DNA from: Psychromonas sp. MME1
Lineage (GTDB): Bacteria; Pseudomonadota; Gammaproteobacteria; Enterobacterales; Psychromonadaceae
DNA length: 64,000 bases
Assembly: GCF_041080865.1 (NCBI RefSeq)
Contig: NZ_CP160906.1
Span: forward strand, 2,852,001 to 2,916,000
Direction of reading: 5' to 3'
The position numbers were made by a program, and so were the translations under genes. This document shows, piece after piece, positions 20,179 to 28,549 of this stretch. The notes below the pieces were generated by a model that searched no databases, was not told where the DNA came from, and saw only the letters and a list, made by a program, of their open reading frames with translations. Each line of letters starts with the position of its first letter. Positions within the stretch are counted from its first letter, which is position 1.

Positions 20179-20643
20179 ATGATTGAAGTTGCACTGTTTG
20201 AACCTGAGATTCCACAAAATACGGGCGCGATTATCCGCTTATGTGCCAATACTGGCTGCGTTTTGCATTTAATTGAACCCTTGGGGTTTGATTTAGATGA
20301 GAAAAAAGTGCGCAGAGCTGGTCTTGATTATCATGAATTAATCCACGTTTACCGCCACAAAAACTATCAAGCCTTCTTAGAAGTTGTTGCAGGTAAGCGA
20401 ATTTTTGCTTGTACAACAAAAACAACCACATTTCATAGTAATGCAAAATTTCAAGATAATGATGTTTTACTCTTTGGGCCAGAAACGCGAGGCTTGCCGA
20501 GTGAAATTCTAGATAGTTTAACAACAGAACAAAAACTACGTATTCCGATGCGCGCAGAAAGTCGCTCGATGAATTTATCAAATGCTGTTTCTGTGTTTGT
20601 TTACGAAGCATGGCGACAACTTGATTTTTCCGGAGCTGTATAA
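20179..20643 (+). CDS. trmL: tRNA (cytidine/uridine34-2'-O)-methyltransferase TrmL
   Basis: SPOUT-class methyltransferase modifying the wobble base of two leucine tRNAs. The knot motifs are intact: [29 protein letters not shown] and [19 protein letters not shown]. Length 154 is typical. It lies 21 nt after cpxA; in E. coli it is next to cysE, which is also nearby here. Confidence 0.95.
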   Translation: MIEVALFEPEIPQNTGAIIRLCANTGCVLHLIEPLGFDLDEKKVRRAGLDYHELIHVYRHKNYQAFLEVVAGKRIFACTTKTTTFHSNAKFQDNDVLLFGPETRGLPSEILDSLTTEQKLRIPMRAESRSMNLSNAVSVFVYEAWRQLDFSGAV

Positions 20644-20653
20644 CCCGCTTTAA

Positions 20654-20678
20654 TCAAAAGGCTGCTTCGGCAGCCTTA
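20654..20678 (-). terminator. recJ terminator hairpin
   Basis: AAGGCTGC (20658-20665) and GCAGCCTT (20670-20677) form an 8-bp stem with a 4-nt loop (UUCG on the plus strand, CGAA on the minus). On the minus strand the stem starts at the recJ stop codon and is followed by TTGATT; in the plus direction it lies just after trmL. Likely shared between the convergent genes. Confidence 0.65.
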
Positions 20679-22397
20679 AGAAGCAACTTGCAGCAACTCC
20701 ACCAACAACTGCACTGTTTTCTCTCCTCTAAACTCATTAACATCTAATCGATAAGCACAATACACTTTTTTTATCATCGCATTAGGCCAAACATCTAAAT
20801 CAACATTAAAAGCAATGGCATCAATAGCGTGACCATCAAGCTCTAACACCATTTTCAAGTGCTTACCTGCTACTAGGCGTTGTTGTTGTAATTTAAAATG
20901 GCCATCGAATAATGGTGCTGGAAAGCCTTGCCCCCAAGGGCCTGCATCACGAAGTTCAATCGCTTGTTGTAAATTAAATTGCGCAGCACTTAATTGACCA
21001 TCAGAAAGTAATACATTATTTAAGAGATCGGCGTCAATATGATCTTCAATAACCTTGTTGATGGTTTGTGAAAACAAGGTGAAATCAGCTTCCTTGATCG
21101 ATAACCCAGCCGCCATCGCATGCCCGCCAAACTTTAACAACAGATTCGGAATCGCTTTATCAACGAGATCAAGCATATCGCGAATATGCACGCCCGGAAT
21201 AGAACGAGCAGATGCTTTAATTTCTCCTTCCCCCGCTTTAGCAAAAGCAAAGGTTGGTCGGTAATAACGCTCCTTAATACGTGATGCAACTAACCCTATC
21301 ACCCCCTGATGCCAGTCAGCTTCAAAGAGGCAAATAGCAAAAGGAATATTATTCTCATTGACAGTTAAATGCGCTAATGTTTTTAATGCTTCATCCTGCA
21401 TACCCTGCTCGATCTCTCGACGGGACTGGTTAAGGGCATCAAACTCATTGGCAAGCATATTCGCTTGCTCACCGCGATGACACAGTAACAACTCAACGCC
21501 ATGGCTCATTTCATCTAAGCGTCCAGCGGCATTTAGGCGAGGTCCCAAGGAAAAACCAAGGTCACTAGCAACTAATTGCCCTTGATTACGTTTTGCCACA
21601 CCAATCAACGCACTAATTCCAACTCGACATACGCCAGCTCGAATACGCGCTAATCCCTGTTGCACCAATATTCGGTTATTCGCATCAAGTTTAACCACAT
21701 CCGCCACCGTCCCTAAGGCAACAATATCTAATAACGATGCTAGGTTAGGCGGCTTTTTGTCGGCAAAATAGTGCTTATTCGATAGGTAAGCGCGTAGTCC
21801 AAGCATCACATAAAATGCAACGCCCACACCGGCTAAATGTTTACTTGGGAAATCACATCCCGCTTGGTTAGGATTGACGATAGCATCGGCATTGGGTATT
21901 TGCTCGCCAGGTAGATGGTGATCCGTTACCAATACCCGTAAACCTTTTTCTTTAGCATAGGCGACACCAGAGATGCTGGCTATACCATTATCCACCGTCA
22001 TCAACAATTGCGCGCCTTTAGCAATGGCTAAATCGACAATATCAGGGCTTAGCCCATAACCATAATCGAAGCGATTCGGAATAAGATAATCAACATTGCT
22101 AAAACCTAATTCTCTTAAAGCCAATATCGATAGTGCAGTGCTCGTTGCACCATCGGCATCAAAATCACCAACGACGATGATGCGCTGTGATTCAATCAAC
22201 GCTTGATAAAGCAGCTGACAGGCAGATTCCATCCCCTTGAGTTGTGTATAAGGCAGTAAACGTTTAGTACTTGTATCAAGCTCATTGTCGAAAAGAATAC
22301 CACGGCTAGCATAGATTTTTTTCAGTAATGGGGAGCAATTAAGGGTAAGAAGAGGGGATTCCACTAAGGTACGATTTTTGATTGTAATAGCAGGCAT
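20676..22397 (-). CDS. recJ: single-stranded-DNA-specific exonuclease RecJ
   Basis: 5'-3' ssDNA exonuclease of recombination and mismatch repair. DHH-family motifs are present in order: VVGDFDADGATSTAL, MTVDNG, VTDHHLPG and, in the second domain, LKFGGHAMAAGLSI. Length 573 is normal. Downstream partner of dsbC and xerD in the same order as the E. coli xerD-dsbC-recJ operon, with about 110 nt between dsbC and recJ. Confidence 0.96.
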   Translation of the reverse strand: MPAITIKNRTLVESPLLTLNCSPLLKKIYASRGILFDNELDTSTKRLLPYTQLKGMESACQLLYQALIESQRIIVVGDFDADGATSTALSILALRELGFSNVDYLIPNRFDYGYGLSPDIVDLAIAKGAQLLMTVDNGIASISGVAYAKEKGLRVLVTDHHLPGEQIPNADAIVNPNQAGCDFPSKHLAGVGVAFYVMLGLRAYLSNKHYFADKKPPNLASLLDIVALGTVADVVKLDANNRILVQQGLARIRAGVCRVGISALIGVAKRNQGQLVASDLGFSLGPRLNAAGRLDEMSHGVELLLCHRGEQANMLANEFDALNQSRREIEQGMQDEALKTLAHLTVNENNIPFAICLFEADWHQGVIGLVASRIKERYYRPTFAFAKAGEGEIKASARSIPGVHIRDMLDLVDKAIPNLLLKFGGHAMAAGLSIKEADFTLFSQTINKVIEDHIDADLLNNVLLSDGQLSAAQFNLQQAIELRDAGPWGQGFPAPLFDGHFKLQQQRLVAGKHLKMVLELDGHAIDAIAFNVDLDVWPNAMIKKVYCAYRLDVNEFRGEKTVQLLVELLQVAS

Positions 22398-22507
22398 ATT
22401 ATCTCATTATCTTGCATGGCGTATTTATCAGAGGAGCATCTTATTGTTCTACCTATTTACCGATAAGAAGCTGCATTGAGGGATAATGCAGCTTCTACTA
22501 TATGGCG

Positions 22508-23242
22508 TTATTTTTGCTCAAGCAGTTGAATTAAGCGATCTGCAGGCACATAACCAGGTTGCATTGATCCATCTTCTAAAATTAATGCAGGAGTGCCATT
22601 AATACCAAAAGATAAGCCTAAATCATATTGCTCTTTGACGGTATTAGCACAGGTTTTAGAATCAATATTACGACGTTTTTTAGCGCTATCCATGGCCGCT
22701 TTAGGATCATCGGCACACCAAATAGAAACCATCGTATTATAGGCAGAGGAGTTCACTCCACCTCGTGGAAACGCTAAATAACGAACCGTAATGCCTAACT
22801 TGTTATAATCGGCCATCTCCGCGTGAAGTTTTTGACAATAACCACAACTTGTATCGGTAAATACCGTAATAACGTGCTTCTCTTCTGCTGCCTTATAGAC
22901 AATCATATCTTTCTCAAAAGCCTTAAGTTGCGCTTTACGCAATTCAATTAAGCTTTTCTCTGAAATATTTTCCATCTTATTATCTAGGTCATAAATATTA
23001 CCGTGCAGTAAATATTGTCCATTTTTACTGACGTAAAAAATACCTTGATTGGTCGTTACTTCATATAAGCCTTCAACAACAGCAGGTTTTACTGAATTTA
23101 CTTGCATCTGTAATGAACGCATTTTAGTGCCAATAGTATCAACTATCGCCTTATCGACTACCGGATCAGCAAAAGAAATACTACTAAAAACAACCAGCGC
23201 CATTGTGCTAACAATACGTTTTTTAAATAGGCTCGATAACAT
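22508..23242 (-). CDS. dsbC: thiol:disulfide interchange protein DsbC
   Basis: Periplasmic disulfide isomerase working as a dimer kept reduced by DsbD. A signal peptide (ending SFA) precedes the dimerisation domain and the thioredoxin fold with active site CGYC (FTDTSCGYCQKLH) and the cis-Pro loop NGTPALI. A second cysteine pair (WCADD and KTCAN) matches the structural disulfide of DsbC. Middle gene of the xerD-dsbC-recJ set. Confidence 0.96.
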   Translation of the reverse strand: MLSSLFKKRIVSTMALVVFSSISFADPVVDKAIVDTIGTKMRSLQMQVNSVKPAVVEGLYEVTTNQGIFYVSKNGQYLLHGNIYDLDNKMENISEKSLIELRKAQLKAFEKDMIVYKAAEEKHVITVFTDTSCGYCQKLHAEMADYNKLGITVRYLAFPRGGVNSSAYNTMVSIWCADDPKAAMDSAKKRRNIDSKTCANTVKEQYDLGLSFGINGTPALILEDGSMQPGYVPADRLIQLLEQK

Positions 23243-23349
23243 GAAAAATCCTTAATATAAAATGAGTAAACTGAGTATGCCTAATTATACCTTTTTTGTG
23301 AACGTTAGATTGCGTAATTTACATAGAGGTAATCATTTTGACTGCATAC

Positions 23350-24246
23350 TCAAGATCTAGGATGGTGCTCTTGATGTAGGGCTTTTAAACGATCCTGGGC
23401 AACATGCGTATAAATCTGAGTCGTAGAAAGATCACTATGCCCCAACAACATTTGCACAACGCGTAGATCTGCGCCGTAATTTAGCAGGTGCGTTGCAAAA
23501 GCATGACGTAAAACATGGGGCGACAGCGCCTCTTTATCAATTCCACACACTTGCGCATAATATTTTACACGATGCCAAAAAGTTTGCCTAACCATCATGT
23601 TACCTCTTCGACTGGGAAATAAAACATCACTACTTTGCCCGTTTAATAATTCAGCACGCACCTCCTCTATATACCTTTCAAGCCAATATAATGCTTCTTC
23701 GCCAAAGGGTACCAAACGCGTTTTACCTCCCTTCCCGGTTATACGAAGTACACCTTGTTGTAAATTGATCTCCTCCATGGTCAATTCAACCAATTCTGAA
23801 ACTCGCACCCCTGTAGCGTAAAGCAGCTCTAACATTGCCTTGTCCCTAAACTGAACAGCATCACTTAAATCTGGCGCTGATAAAAGTCCATCGACTTCAG
23901 ATTCAGACAATGATTTGGGCAGTGGTTTTATTGTCTTCGGGCTTTGTAATTTTGCACTGGGGTCATCGTCACGTATTTTCTCTCGACATAAATATTGATA
24001 ATAACGACGTATCGCACTCATTAATCTCGCAGTTGAGCTATTTTGGTAATCTATTTCACTGTGTAAACGAAAACTGAAATAATCATTCAAGTCAAGCGAA
24101 CTCGCTTCTGCCAAATGGCAATGTCGAGTCTCTAAAAAAACATCAACAAGCTGTAAATCATGGCGATAAGCTTCAAGTGTATTTTTTGATAACCCCCTTT
24201 CTAGCCATAAAGCATCTAAAAATTGGTCAATACTAACTAGTTCCAT
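23350..24246 (-). CDS. xerD: site-specific tyrosine recombinase XerD
   Basis: With XerC it resolves chromosome dimers at dif. The catalytic set is visible: Arg in ATGVRVSEL, Lys in GKGGKTR, HVLRH, the HSD motif in LGHSDLSTTQ and nucleophile Tyr in IYTH. Length 298 equals the E. coli protein. Divergent from fldB, as in E. coli, and first gene of the recJ block. Confidence 0.96.
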   Translation of the reverse strand: MELVSIDQFLDALWLERGLSKNTLEAYRHDLQLVDVFLETRHCHLAEASSLDLNDYFSFRLHSEIDYQNSSTARLMSAIRRYYQYLCREKIRDDDPSAKLQSPKTIKPLPKSLSESEVDGLLSAPDLSDAVQFRDKAMLELLYATGVRVSELVELTMEEINLQQGVLRITGKGGKTRLVPFGEEALYWLERYIEEVRAELLNGQSSDVLFPSRRGNMMVRQTFWHRVKYYAQVCGIDKEALSPHVLRHAFATHLLNYGADLRVVQMLLGHSDLSTTQIYTHVAQDRLKALHQEHHPRS

Positions 24247-24284
24247 TAAACTCTCCTAACTCTTTATTGAACTAAGGCTACTAT

Positions 24285-24803
24285 ATGAAAATCGGTTTAT
24301 TTTATGGCTCTAGCACTTGCTACACCGAAATTGCAGCAGAAAAAATACAGGCCTGTATCGGCGCAGATATCGTCGACCTATTTAACATAAAAACAGAGTC
24401 ACTTAGCAAGACAAATGATTACGATATTCTTATTTTAGGCATATCGACATGGGATTACGGTGAATTGCAAGAGGATTGGGGAACACTTTGGCAAGAACTT
24501 GACGACTTACATCTTAACAATAAAATTATTGCGCTTTTTGGCTTAGGTGACCAACAGGGATACGGTGAATGGTTTATTGATGCGGTAGGATTATTACACC
24601 AAGCATTGCAACCACACTCACCTCAATTTATCGGCTATTGGCCAACACAAGGTTATCAATTTAGCGCCTCCAAAGCACTCAGCGAAAATCCTAATTTTTT
24701 CGTCGGACTGGCACTAGATGAAGATTCTCAATATGAACTAAGTGATCAACGCATTGAAACATGGTGCTTACAAATATTACAAGAGATAGAGCAAATACTA
24801 TAA
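24285..24803 (+). CDS. fldB: flavodoxin FldB
   Basis: Small FMN electron carrier. The phosphate-binding loop GSSTCYTE has Cys where ordinary flavodoxins have Gly/Asn, a feature of FldB, followed by STWDYGELQEDW and GLGDQQGYGEWF around the isoalloxazine. It is divergent from xerD with a 38-nt gap, the same arrangement as in E. coli. A reduced-flavodoxin supply is relevant to radical activation of pyruvate formate-lyase, whose genes lie a few kb away. Confidence 0.93.
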   Translation: MKIGLFYGSSTCYTEIAAEKIQACIGADIVDLFNIKTESLSKTNDYDILILGISTWDYGELQEDWGTLWQELDDLHLNNKIIALFGLGDQQGYGEWFIDAVGLLHQALQPHSPQFIGYWPTQGYQFSASKALSENPNFFVGLALDEDSQYELSDQRIETWCLQILQEIEQIL

Positions 24804-24973
24804 ATAAGCCCTTAATAAAAGTAATGAATTGTAAACGTACCCAATAATTGTATAAATTGTGACGATGGCGATTAAAGAACACTCAAAACAGCCAACCAAG
24901 CCGCAAAAAACACGACGTAGATCACACTTCACGCACGGATTTTTAGTTATTTAATTTCTGTATCGTTACTATT

Positions 24974-24987
24974 CTGATCCAGATCAA
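24974..24987 (+). promoter_or_regulatory. FNR-type box upstream of the DUF3360 gene
   Basis: CTGAT-CCAG-ATCAA differs by one base from the FNR consensus TTGAT-N4-ATCAA. It lies about 140 bp before the DUF3360 start codon in a 317-bp gap (24804-25120) without genes. The -10 at the expected distance is poor, so activity is inferred. Confidence 0.55.
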
Positions 24988-25029
24988 TCTGCTTTTTAAC
25001 TCTTTAGTTAAGCTACGCCACTTATTTAA

Positions 25030-25066
25030 TAGTACTAATGAATGACCTATATATTCATTAGTACTA
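25030..25066 (+). repeat. perfect 14-bp inverted repeat in the DUF3360 leader
   Basis: TAGTACTAATGAAT (25030-25043) and ATTCATTAGTACTA (25053-25066) are exact inverted copies around a 9-nt spacer; T7 follows at 25072-25078. If transcription starts at the usual distance from the FNR box, the hairpin forms at the very 5' end of the mRNA. It may be an attenuator, an mRNA stabiliser or an operator. Confidence 0.7.
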
Positions 25067-25120
25067 TATAATTTTTTTCTTTTTAACTCAGCTCATTAAA
25101 GCAAGGGAGTACAAGGTACC

Positions 25121-26644
25121 ATGTCGGACGAAAATAAAAACGCGAGTTATCGCGAGCTACATAAACCAGCTAGCGAGTTTGCAACTCGTTCTGACTATCT
25201 GGATCATGAGCTACAAATAATGCAACCTCGTCGTTATGCATTAAACTTACCGGGACGCGATTTCCGCTTTGAATGGGAAGATCTAGTACCTGCGATTGCC
25301 GGTACCATTGGTATTATCGCGATGTACTCAGCTGTAATGTCGGCATGGGCTGCTGGCCTATCTGAAAAATGGGGCGTTAATCTAGGCACTGAATTTGCGA
25401 TTGAAGTAGCTCGAGTTGAGATGCTTATCCCTGCATTGCTATTTTGTGTGTTTGCATCAGGCTTTATCAACCCTCGCGCAAACTTAGCGGGTAACCACGG
25501 CCCAATGATCCCATTAATTGGTAGTATCGCTTTAGCAGGAGCTCATCCGTTAGCTCTGGCTATTTTATTAGGTATTTTTGGTCTACTACTAAGTTACTTC
25601 AAAGGTGGCTCAAAGTTAGTTAACTTAACCAGTGACGGTGTCGCAGGGGGGTTATTGGTCTTCCTTGGTTTTGGTGGTACTTTCTCAATGATTACAGATA
25701 TGCAATCATGGGGTAAAGGGCTTGAATCTGTTGAACACGGAATTGCAGCTGGTAGCATGGGTTATCTCGGGTTAGTCGTACTAGCTGTAACCGTTGTGCT
25801 ATATGCATTCCTAGCCAAAATCAATAAAAGATGGTTAGCGATTCCTGCCTGTGCAATTACAGGACTTGTTGTTGCTCTTCTTTTTGGAGCTGGTTTTGAC
25901 ATCACTTTCCAAACTGAAATGGGATTACCTAATTTGAACCCGGTTTATTGGTGGGGATCAACGGATCAAGGTTGGATGCTAGGTCTACCAAATCTACAAC
26001 ATTTCATCGCCTCATTACCATTTGCTATATTAGCAGTTGCGATGTGGTCACCAGACTTCTTAGGTCACCGAATTTTCCAAGAGTTAAACTATCCAAAAGG
26101 GACTGATAAAGTACTAATGGATGTTGATGATACAATGACCATGTGTTCTATTCGTCAAATGGTAGGTACAGCTGTGGGTGGTGGTAACATTACATCGAGC
26201 TGGGGAACTTATATGATTCCAGCAGCGATTGCAAAACGCCCCATCCCAGGTGGTTCTATCATCCTTGGTTCGTTGGTTATTATTATTGCTATCTTAGGTT
26301 TCCCAATGGATGTGGCTGTATGGCCTCCAGTAATGAAAATCGCATTATTAGTAGGTGTATTTTTACCCCTATTAGAAGCAGGCATGCAAATGATCAAAAA
26401 TACTAAAGACTCTCAGTCTGCTGGTATTTGTATTTTTGCCGCAGCGGTTACCAACCCAGTATTAGCATGGGCACTAACGATGCTCTTGGATAACAATGGG
26501 TTAATCGGCGATAAAGAACGTGCTCAAAGACTACCTGTTTTAGATAAATTAATTATCCCAGGTACTGTATTTGTAATCTGTCTAGTCGCAATGCTTGCAG
26601 TAGGTATGCTTGAAGGTAAATATGGTATTCCAGCTCTGCTTTAA
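25121..26644 (+). CDS. DUF3360 family integral membrane protein, putative transporter
   Basis: Polytopic inner-membrane protein of 507 residues with about 11-12 hydrophobic segments after a 50-residue polar N-terminus (YRELHKPASEF... YLDHELQIMQPRRY). The sequence matches the DUF3360 family as I remember it from Vibrio, with motifs NPRANLAGNHGPMIPLI, MWSPDFLGH, MDVDDTMTMCSIRQ and SSWGTYMIPAAIAKRPIP. The layout recalls SulP/xanthine-uracil-type (UraA fold) permeases, but no substrate is known. The FNR-type box and its place beside the pfl genes suggest anaerobic expression, perhaps moving an anion. Confidence 0.8.
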   Translation: MSDENKNASYRELHKPASEFATRSDYLDHELQIMQPRRYALNLPGRDFRFEWEDLVPAIAGTIGIIAMYSAVMSAWAAGLSEKWGVNLGTEFAIEVARVEMLIPALLFCVFASGFINPRANLAGNHGPMIPLIGSIALAGAHPLALAILLGIFGLLLSYFKGGSKLVNLTSDGVAGGLLVFLGFGGTFSMITDMQSWGKGLESVEHGIAAGSMGYLGLVVLAVTVVLYAFLAKINKRWLAIPACAITGLVVALLFGAGFDITFQTEMGLPNLNPVYWWGSTDQGWMLGLPNLQHFIASLPFAILAVAMWSPDFLGHRIFQELNYPKGTDKVLMDVDDTMTMCSIRQMVGTAVGGGNITSSWGTYMIPAAIAKRPIPGGSIILGSLVIIIAILGFPMDVAVWPPVMKIALLVGVFLPLLEAGMQMIKNTKDSQSAGICIFAAAVTNPVLAWALTMLLDNNGLIGDKERAQRLPVLDKLIIPGTVFVICLVAMLAVGMLEGKYGIPALL

Positions 26645-26668
26645 GCATTATAATTAAAATAGAGACAC

Positions 26669-26705
26669 AAAAAAGGCGGCAATCTGTAAGATTGCCGCCT
26701 TTTTA
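26669..26705. terminator. bidirectional intrinsic terminator
   Basis: GGCGGCAATC (26675-26684) pairs with GATTGCCGCC (26690-26699) around TGTAA; six A precede it and five T follow it. It ends the DUF3360 gene on the plus strand and the ACT-domain gene on the minus strand. Confidence 0.93.
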
Positions 26706-26743
26706 TTATGTAATTCCAAATTATTTAATAAAATAAATTGCTA

Positions 26744-27238
26744 TTACTCGTTGATGTCAATTTTCAAATCGCTTGCAATATTTTGCAAAGCCCCAACAAG
26801 CTGCGCTTTATCTAATTCATCTGGTATCACAATTGCGAATTGGCTGGTAAATAAAACACCACTTAATAAGCCTAATCGATGACACTCCATGTGCTCAACT
26901 TTAACACCATAGTCACTTAACGTTTTAGAAATATCATGAACCAAACCATAGCGATCATTGGCATCAATAGTTAATTTAACATGCTTTGCAGGCTCATGAA
27001 TTTCAGGACTTAACACTGTCGCGGTGGCTGTAATACCAAGCGATCTAAAATGTTCTGCCAATTTTTCTACATTATCAGTATCAATTTCAACCTTGATCAA
27101 TCCAGCAAAATAGTCATCAATATGACTTATTTTACTATTTAGCCATTTACCATTTAAAGCGTGTGTTTTTTCCGATAAGACTTTTACTAAATCAACGTAA
27201 TTAGACCCGTTGATAGTCATCATTACTTGTACATTCAT
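26744..27238 (-). CDS. ACT-domain regulatory protein, GcvR type
   Basis: Two tandem ACT domains (about residues 1-75 and 85-164) as in GcvR, the glycine cleavage system repressor that acts through GcvA. MMTINGSNYVDLVKVLSE and VKLTIDANDRYGLVHDISKTLSDYGVKVEHME mark the domain starts. No enzymatic domain is attached. The ATG at 27238 is preferred because GGAG lies 6 nt upstream; the in-frame ATG at 27250 overlaps that Shine-Dalgarno sequence. Whether it truly controls glycine cleavage is not shown; amino-acid sensing is likely. Confidence 0.75.
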   Translation of the reverse strand: MNVQVMMTINGSNYVDLVKVLSEKTHALNGKWLNSKISHIDDYFAGLIKVEIDTDNVEKLAEHFRSLGITATATVLSPEIHEPAKHVKLTIDANDRYGLVHDISKTLSDYGVKVEHMECHRLGLLSGVLFTSQFAIVIPDELDKAQLVGALQNIASDLKIDINE

Positions 27239-27550
27239 AATTGACTCCATATTTTAATAATGTTGTTAAAATAAGTATAATCCATTGTAAACAAAACAAA
27301 CTTATATTTTGAGGTAATTTATTGTAAATAAAAGAAAGTTATACTCTGAGTGTAGAACTAAAAAAGTGAAAAAGAAAAACGACATAGCATAGCGGCCACA
27401 AGACAATCCATATAAGCCATTCCTCCCTGTAACAACACCTAATACAAATGAAACAATCATCGTTTTTAGAAAATAAATAACGAAAAACCATGTTTAATAT
27501 AATGATAATAGATTAAAAATAGCCCAAAAAAGGATTTCACCTCCATTTTA

Positions 27551-27565
27551 TGTAATTAAATTACA
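27551..27565. promoter_or_regulatory. HexR-type operator upstream of focA-pfl
   Basis: TGTAAT-TAA-ATTACA is a perfect inverted repeat and is identical to the HexR binding motif reported for Shewanella and other gammaproteobacteria. HexR is an RpiR-family regulator that senses the Entner-Doudoroff intermediate KDPG. It lies 15 bp upstream of the FNR box. The rest of the 418-bp gap (27239-27656) shows AT-rich sequence without genes. Confidence 0.75.
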
Positions 27566-27579
27566 GATCACATTAAACA

Positions 27580-27593
27580 TTGATTTAGATCAA
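27580..27593. promoter_or_regulatory. FNR box upstream of focA
   Basis: TTGAT-TTAG-ATCAA is a perfect FNR consensus, 64 bp before the focA start codon. A start site about 41 bp downstream of its centre would be near 27628, leaving a leader of about 30 nt. This fits anaerobic activation of focA-pflB as in E. coli. Confidence 0.85.
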
Positions 27594-27656
27594 TTTTGTT
27601 CTATAGTCCATTTGTTAAACTCAAAAAATTAAAGTAAGTCGGGAAAAAACTTATAT

Positions 27657-28517
27657 ATGTGGGCAGAGAATAAAATTGATGAGTTACTTCCTCATCAAAT
27701 AACGGAAAAGGCTGATAATATAGCCTATACCAAAGCGACAAAAGCTTTTTTATCTGCATTTTATCTCGCCGTTACAGCCGGTATGTTTATTGGCTTAGCG
27801 TTTGTTTTTTATGTTACAGTAACAACTGGAACAGAAAGTCTTCCATGGGGCATTAGAAACCTAATTGGTGGTTTAGCATTTAGCCTTGGGCTATTATTAG
27901 TCGTTGTTGTCGGCGGTGAACTTTTCACGAGCAGTACCCTTACCCTGATAGCAAAAGCGAGCCACAGAATTACAACTGCACAAATGCTTAAAAATTGGGC
28001 TAACGTTTACTTCGGTAACTTCGTTGGTGCCACTTTTCTTGTGTTCCTTATCTTTTTTTCTGGACTCTATAATGCGGACCACGGACAGTGGGGATTAAAC
28101 GTATTAACCATTGCAGAACATAAATTACATCATTCATATGTTGAGGCAATTTCACTCGGCATATTATGTAATGTGATGGTATGCCTCGCTATTTGGATGG
28201 CTTTTGGCGCACGTTCGGTAACAGATAAAATGTTTGCAGTTTTACTGCCAGTTGCTATGTTTGTATCCTCGGGGTTTGAGCACTGTATTGCCAACATGTT
28301 TATGGTGCCAATGGGGATTCTTATTCAACATTATGCTCCACCTGAATTTTGGCTTTCTATCGGTCGCGATGCCAGTGAGTTTGCAGACCTTACAATTGCT
28401 AAATTTGTAATACACAATTTAATTCCTGTCACCATAGGTAACATTGTTGGTGGCGGTGTGATCGTTGGCTTGATGCATTGGATGATCTATCTTCGTCCAG
28501 TCAAAAAAATCAAATAA
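27657..28517 (+). CDS. focA: formate transporter FocA
   Basis: Pentameric formate channel of the inner membrane, exporting and re-importing formate made by PflB. The 286-residue protein has six hydrophobic segments and the FNT signatures AGMFIGLAFVFY, GGELFTSST and FVSSGFEHCIANMF, with the central pore histidine in the last. pflB follows after 32 nt, making the conserved focA-pflB operon. Confidence 0.95.
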   Translation: MWAENKIDELLPHQITEKADNIAYTKATKAFLSAFYLAVTAGMFIGLAFVFYVTVTTGTESLPWGIRNLIGGLAFSLGLLLVVVVGGELFTSSTLTLIAKASHRITTAQMLKNWANVYFGNFVGATFLVFLIFFSGLYNADHGQWGLNVLTIAEHKLHHSYVEAISLGILCNVMVCLAIWMAFGARSVTDKMFAVLLPVAMFVSSGFEHCIANMFMVPMGILIQHYAPPEFWLSIGRDASEFADLTIAKFVIHNLIPVTIGNIVGGGVIVGLMHWMIYLRPVKKIK

Positions 28518-28549
28518 TTTTTTAATTTCTAACTACAAGGTAAATCGTT

